Below are positions 61,955 through 64,000 of a DNA stretch of 64,000 nt, one piece after another. The position numbers were made by a program, and so were the translations under genes. The stretch's first letter is position 1; each line of letters starts with the position of its first letter. The DNA is from Neobacillus driksii. GTDB lineage: Bacteria > Bacillota > Bacilli > Bacillales > Cytobacillaceae. A model generated the notes under the pieces. That model had not been told where the DNA came from and made no database searches. It saw only the letters and a list, made by a program, of their open reading frames with translations. The stretch covers positions 124,001 to 188,000 of the forward strand of contig NZ_JACCBX010000005.1 in the NCBI RefSeq assembly GCF_013409995.1. Direction: 5' to 3'.

Positions 61955-61997
61955 AAAAAAAGCGTAAAAGAACTTAATAAAAGTCCATTTACGCTTT
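61955..61997 (-). terminator. Rho-independent terminator of the second gmuF gene
   Basis: AAAGCGTAAA and TTTACGCTTT form a 10-bp stem with inner ACTT/AAGT pairing, followed on the minus strand by TTTTTTTGCC. Confidence 0.85.
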
Positions 61998-62000
61998 CTT

Positions 62001-62945
62001 TTATTTATGGGAGACAATAAATTGGCAATCTCCTTCAATACTGAATTCTCCTAAACCAACAGGAATAATGAAATGCGTTCCTTTGTTTAGGGTGTAACGT
62101 TCCCCATCATGAACAAGACTTCCATCCCCATTAATCACGCTCATCAATAAATATTGATCATCATAGGAGAAAGTAGACTTACCAGTGATATCCCATTTAT
62201 ATACAGAGAAAAACTCAGATTCTACGAAAGTTGTAATCCTAACGTTTTCCTTCTCCTCCACACTTGGAGTAACACCCGTTTCACGATGCGGAACCGTGGT
62301 CACATCAATGGCTTTTTCCAAATGAAGTTCACGTAAGTTTCCATTATCATCACGACGGTCATAATCATAGACACGATAGGTTGTATCGGAACTTTGTTGC
62401 GTTTCTAGTACGAGTGTCCCCTCACATAAAGCATGTATCGTTCCACTTGGCACATAGAAAAAATCTCCTGGTTTAATCTTTACCCGACGAAGCATTTCAT
62501 TCCAATTACCCTCGTTAATCTGTTGTATTAACTCTTCTTTTGACTGAGCATTATGACCAAAGATCATATCAGCATCCTCTTTACAATCAAGGATATACCA
62601 GCATTCCGTTTTCCCTAGCTCGCCATTTTCATGTATCTTTGCATAGTTATCCTCTGGATGTACTTGGACAGAAAGATCCATATTGGCATCTAATATCTTG
62701 GTTAACAGTGGAAAAACCTCTTCTATGGGATTTCCAAACAACTCTGGGTGTTTCCTCCATACCTGATCCAATCCCATTCCTGCATAGGGACCATTTTCAA
62801 TGATTGATGGTCCATGGGGATGCGCAGAAATCGCCCAGCACTCTCCTGTATGTTCATTTGGAATCTCATACCCGAAAGCTGTATGTAAGGTCGTACCTCC
62901 CCAAATTCTCTCTTTAAAAACTGGCTTCAAAAATAAAGGTTGCAA
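62001..62945 (-). CDS. gmuF: Mannose-6-phosphate isomerase, GmuF type, second copy
   Basis: 314 residues, with the same motifs as the copy at 52911 (DLSVQVHPEDNYAK, GKTECWYILD, VPSGTIHALCEG, SDTTYRVYDYDRRD) and only scattered substitutions. AGGAGG stands seven bases before TTG 62945, so the frame up to 63020 is not used. A duplicated control region with two LacI-type operators lies upstream, as for gmuE. The gene occupies the place that the stub at 34453 once had, so it is the survivor of a duplicated gmuE-gmuF unit. Confidence 0.92.
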   Translation of the reverse strand: MQPLFLKPVFKERIWGGTTLHTAFGYEIPNEHTGECWAISAHPHGPSIIENGPYAGMGLDQVWRKHPELFGNPIEEVFPLLTKILDANMDLSVQVHPEDNYAKIHENGELGKTECWYILDCKEDADMIFGHNAQSKEELIQQINEGNWNEMLRRVKIKPGDFFYVPSGTIHALCEGTLVLETQQSSDTTYRVYDYDRRDDNGNLRELHLEKAIDVTTVPHRETGVTPSVEEKENVRITTFVESEFFSVYKWDITGKSTFSYDDQYLLMSVINGDGSLVHDGERYTLNKGTHFIIPVGLGEFSIEGDCQFIVSHK

Positions 62946-63135
62946 TTGGATTCCTCCTAAAAAATGTATTTTATATACTACCACAATGCGGTGACAGCCA
63001 CCGTTTTTTATTACACCCATTATACTAAAGATAGTGTTTATGGAGGGTGGCTATATAACAGCAATTCAAATATCAACAAATTTTTTATTCTTTCTCTGCT
63101 AGAAAGCCCATCATAATAGGAAATACAGCATTTTT

Positions 63136-63151
63136 AATCAAACGTTTGATT
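63136..63151. promoter_or_regulatory. LacI-family operator upstream of gmuF copy 2
   Basis: AATCAAACGTTTGATT, a perfect palindrome identical to 35571 and 36930. Confidence 0.75.
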
Positions 63152-63166
63152 AGCTATAAATCAACT

Positions 63167-63182
63167 AATTAATCGTTTGATT
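63167..63182. promoter_or_regulatory. Second operator of the gmuF pair
   Basis: AATTAATCGTTTGATT, two changes from the perfect site, 31 bases from its partner. Confidence 0.65.
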
Positions 63183-63376
63183 AAACTCTGCGAAATCCTT
63201 TGTACTCAGTAACTTAGAACTATCTTTGTGTAAAATAAATGTTGAATGGCTTTCCTGTGAAAACAATAAGACTGCCGACCTCCCCGCTTTTTACGGATTT
63301 GACGACAGCCACATTGCACCCAAGGGTATATAACACTTATAGCAATCTATTAATTTTTTCCCATTAATCGTTCACC

Positions 63377-63830
63377 TTAGATACGTGGATCTTCGCATCC
63401 AAAACCTTCATACCGATTGCTAGGGTATAAAAATGGCTTTTCTTCCACCTCAAAATCCACACCATTTTTACTACGAGCAATTCGTAAATGCGACATCGAT
63501 GTTAAGAACACATAGGTATCAATGTCAATTTGCTTCACTTTTCGGGGATCAGAAAAATCATATGCTGAATTATTTCTATCAATATCTAAAACATCAACTA
63601 CGTATTCTCCATCTATCTCTTTTAAAACCCGTACACGTAGAACCTCAGGATTCACTTGAACAGGTCTCTCAGCAACGCATCAACAGGATTACTTCATCTT
63701 TATATCTCGCCACACCCGCGTTGAAAACGCACTCAATTGTAAAATCACTACGAGAAGGCTTCACATCCTCTGGTGAAATAAGAGGATTTTGCTCATTTCT
63801 TCTAACATCTATCTCAGTTTTCACTTGCAT
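63377..63830 (-). pseudogene. Frameshifted and truncated GH130 glycoside phosphorylase
   Basis: ATG 63830 follows GGAGGGG at five bases and opens VKTEIDVRRNEQNPLISPED, continuing through FNAGVARYKDEVILLMR to a stop. One missing base near 63681 restores LLMRVAERPVQVNPEVLRVRV and then the 92-residue frame to 63377. It ends SNRYEGFGCEDPRI and a stop where intact GH130 enzymes continue (DPR plus threonine and the rest of the propeller). About 150 of the usual 300 or more residues remain, so it is inactive. GH130 enzymes phosphorolyse beta-mannosides. Confidence 0.75.
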
Positions 63831-64000
63831 ATTAACCCCTCCTTTAACTTCACTGGTAATTACAGCGTTTTCATTAATGGGTTAATATCCAATAAAATAT
63901 GATTTTGTCTAAATGATTAATCTGTTACAGATTAACATTAAAAAAACAATATCCTTTCTAAATCCTAGTTGTAAGGGAATCTTGTATCGGCCATTAAATT
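63831..64000. other. Upstream flank of the broken GH130 gene
   Basis: AT-rich with no open frame; presumably the promoter region of the GH130 remnant. No operator of the AATCAAACGTTTGATT type is seen. Confidence 0.4.

Larger units (their letters stand above)
63010..63246. repeat. Duplicated control region, copy B (upstream of gmuF)
   Basis: Counterpart of 35445-35683 with the same words, spacing and a conserved minus-strand TATAAT. The gene following it is gmuF here and gmuE in copy A. Confidence 0.8.

Noticed and set aside
1..64000. CRISPR arrays, tRNA or rRNA genes, insertion sequences, prophage
   Set aside because: No regularly spaced repeats, cloverleaf-like sequences, rRNA motifs, transposase motifs or phage structural genes were recognised while reading both strands.

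Overview
The window looks like a chromosomal segment of a low-GC Gram-positive spore-former of the Bacillaceae (Bacillus/Neobacillus type). The iol, man and gmu-like genes match Bacillus subtilis proteins closely, ribosome binding sites are strong GGAGG types, and cre-like boxes and T-tailed terminators are abundant. No rRNA, tRNA, CRISPR array, transposase or phage gene was seen. Nearly the whole window is carbohydrate catabolism with a marked bias to mannosides.

Layout: (1) 1-9568, minus strand: an alpha-mannoside operon with a calcineurin-type phosphoesterase, a PHP phosphoesterase, a GH125 alpha-mannosidase, an ABC sugar importer, a YesL-type membrane protein and a GH38 alpha-mannosidase cut by the left edge. 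(2) 9713-11304: an MgtC-like protein and an EEP-family hydrolase. (3) 11524-17819: a shortened inositol operon iolA-iolB-iolC-iolD with divergent iolR; iolG, iolE and iolJ are absent, and a decayed class II aldolase stub follows iolD. (4) 17847-22411: a decayed zone with pseudogene remnants, a LysM/SH3 protein, a DUF559-type endonuclease and a two-copy repeat. (5) 22412-28152: manR-manP-manA mannose PTS operon. (6) 28418-36662: a split fructose-family PTS with two class II aldolases and a PRD regulator, then a gmuE-like fructokinase and an aldose-epimerase-like gene. (7) 37385-42269: an AraC regulator, an unusually long mannose-6-phosphate isomerase and two related ROK proteins, one lacking catalytic residues. 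(8) 42309-52038: a LacI-controlled operon with an ABC importer, a GT4 enzyme, an SGNH hydrolase, a GH63/GH37-like hydrolase and a GH13_18 sugar phosphorylase. (9) 52911-60709: gmuF-like isomerase and glycerate kinase on the minus strand, divergent from rpiR-mngA-mngB. (10) 60710-64000: a rearranged duplicate of region 6 (truncated DJ-1 gene, aldolase stub, intact gmuF copy, duplicated operator region) and a broken GH130 phosphorylase.

How it fits: MngA imports and phosphorylates 2-O-mannosylglycerate, MngB splits it to mannose 6-phosphate and glycerate, the GmuF/ManA isomerase gives fructose 6-phosphate and glycerate kinase feeds glycolysis. Region 8 carries the enzyme families known to act on glucosylglycerate-type solutes and may share the same glycerate kinase, so regions 8 and 9 together suggest scavenging of glycerate-linked compatible solutes.

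The window is also full of duplication scars: five sequences of the ManA/GmuF type (four intact genes and one stub), three loci with paired AATCAAACGTTTGATT operators 31 bp apart, a relic of the mngA leader at 52.3 kb, and repeated AAAGCGTAAA-stem terminators. Start sites were set by ribosome binding sites, and several differ from the longest open frame.
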